Origin: Rhizophagus sp. LPA8_4_AMF
Taxonomy: Eukaryota > Glomeromycota > Glomeromycetes > Glomerales > Glomeraceae
DNA: 31,265 bases
Direction of reading: 5' to 3'
Assembly: GCA_021464525.1 (NCBI GenBank)
Contig: JADRCO010000542.1
Location: 1-31,265 of the forward strand
Made by a program: the position numbers and the translations under genes. Below are positions 31,241 through 31,265 of the stretch, piece after piece. The notes under the pieces are model-generated. The model searched no databases. It was not told the origin of the DNA and was given only the letters and a program-made list of their open reading frames with translations. Every line of letters starts with the position of its first letter. Position 1 is the first letter of the stretch.

Positions 31241-31265
31241 ATTTTTTTTGCTAATATTCCATGGA

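Overview
The window looks like nuclear DNA of an arbuscular mycorrhizal fungus (Glomeromycotina, most like Rhizophagus). It is very AT-rich, its host genes are cut by many short GT-AG introns, and these genes sit in a sea of decayed DNA transposons and small terminal-inverted-repeat elements. The species call is inference from composition and protein style; no database was searched.

Only the middle third (about 5.3-13.5 kb) is an ordinary gene island. It holds three conserved eukaryotic genes whose exons can be joined in frame from end to end: ARP8 (INO80 chromatin remodeller, minus strand, 10 exons, 757 aa), COP9 signalosome subunit 7 (plus, 6 exons, 273 aa) and a Cdh1/Fizzy-related APC/C activator (plus, 9 exons, 496 aa). 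Two of the three regulate ubiquitin ligases: CSN7 belongs to the cullin deneddylase and Cdh1 activates the APC/C. ARP8 and CSN7 are divergent across 845 bp, which may also hide the last exons of a small unrecognised minus-strand gene. CSN7 and CDH1 are in tandem, and a perfect E2F-type site lies before CDH1.

The left part (1-5.3 kb) is dominated by a 1.93-kb non-autonomous hAT-like element (310-2243). It has inverted ends, a target-site duplication and about 20 copies of a 76-bp satellite, arranged partly as a doubled eight-unit higher-order repeat. It sits inside a decayed open frame. A coiled-coil gene remnant follows.

The right part (14-31 kb) is a transposon graveyard: a TA-flanked pogo-like mini-element, a second satellite block, a fossil Gag-like stretch of an LTR retroelement, an unrecognised gene remnant and a decayed hAT transposase. 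The BED-finger region of that transposase is split by a nested stack: hAT MITE (20707-24045), then MULE (20946-23862), then a 177-bp mini-element (21955-22131). Each level has its own target-site duplication. Further right are decayed zinc-ribbon/nuclease repeats, a striking array of repeated micro-exon-like cassettes with splice signals (26.1-28.9 kb), and a second decayed MULE with a SWIM finger.

The micro-exon cassette array and the four-level nesting are the most unusual structures. No rRNA, tRNA or CRISPR was recognised.
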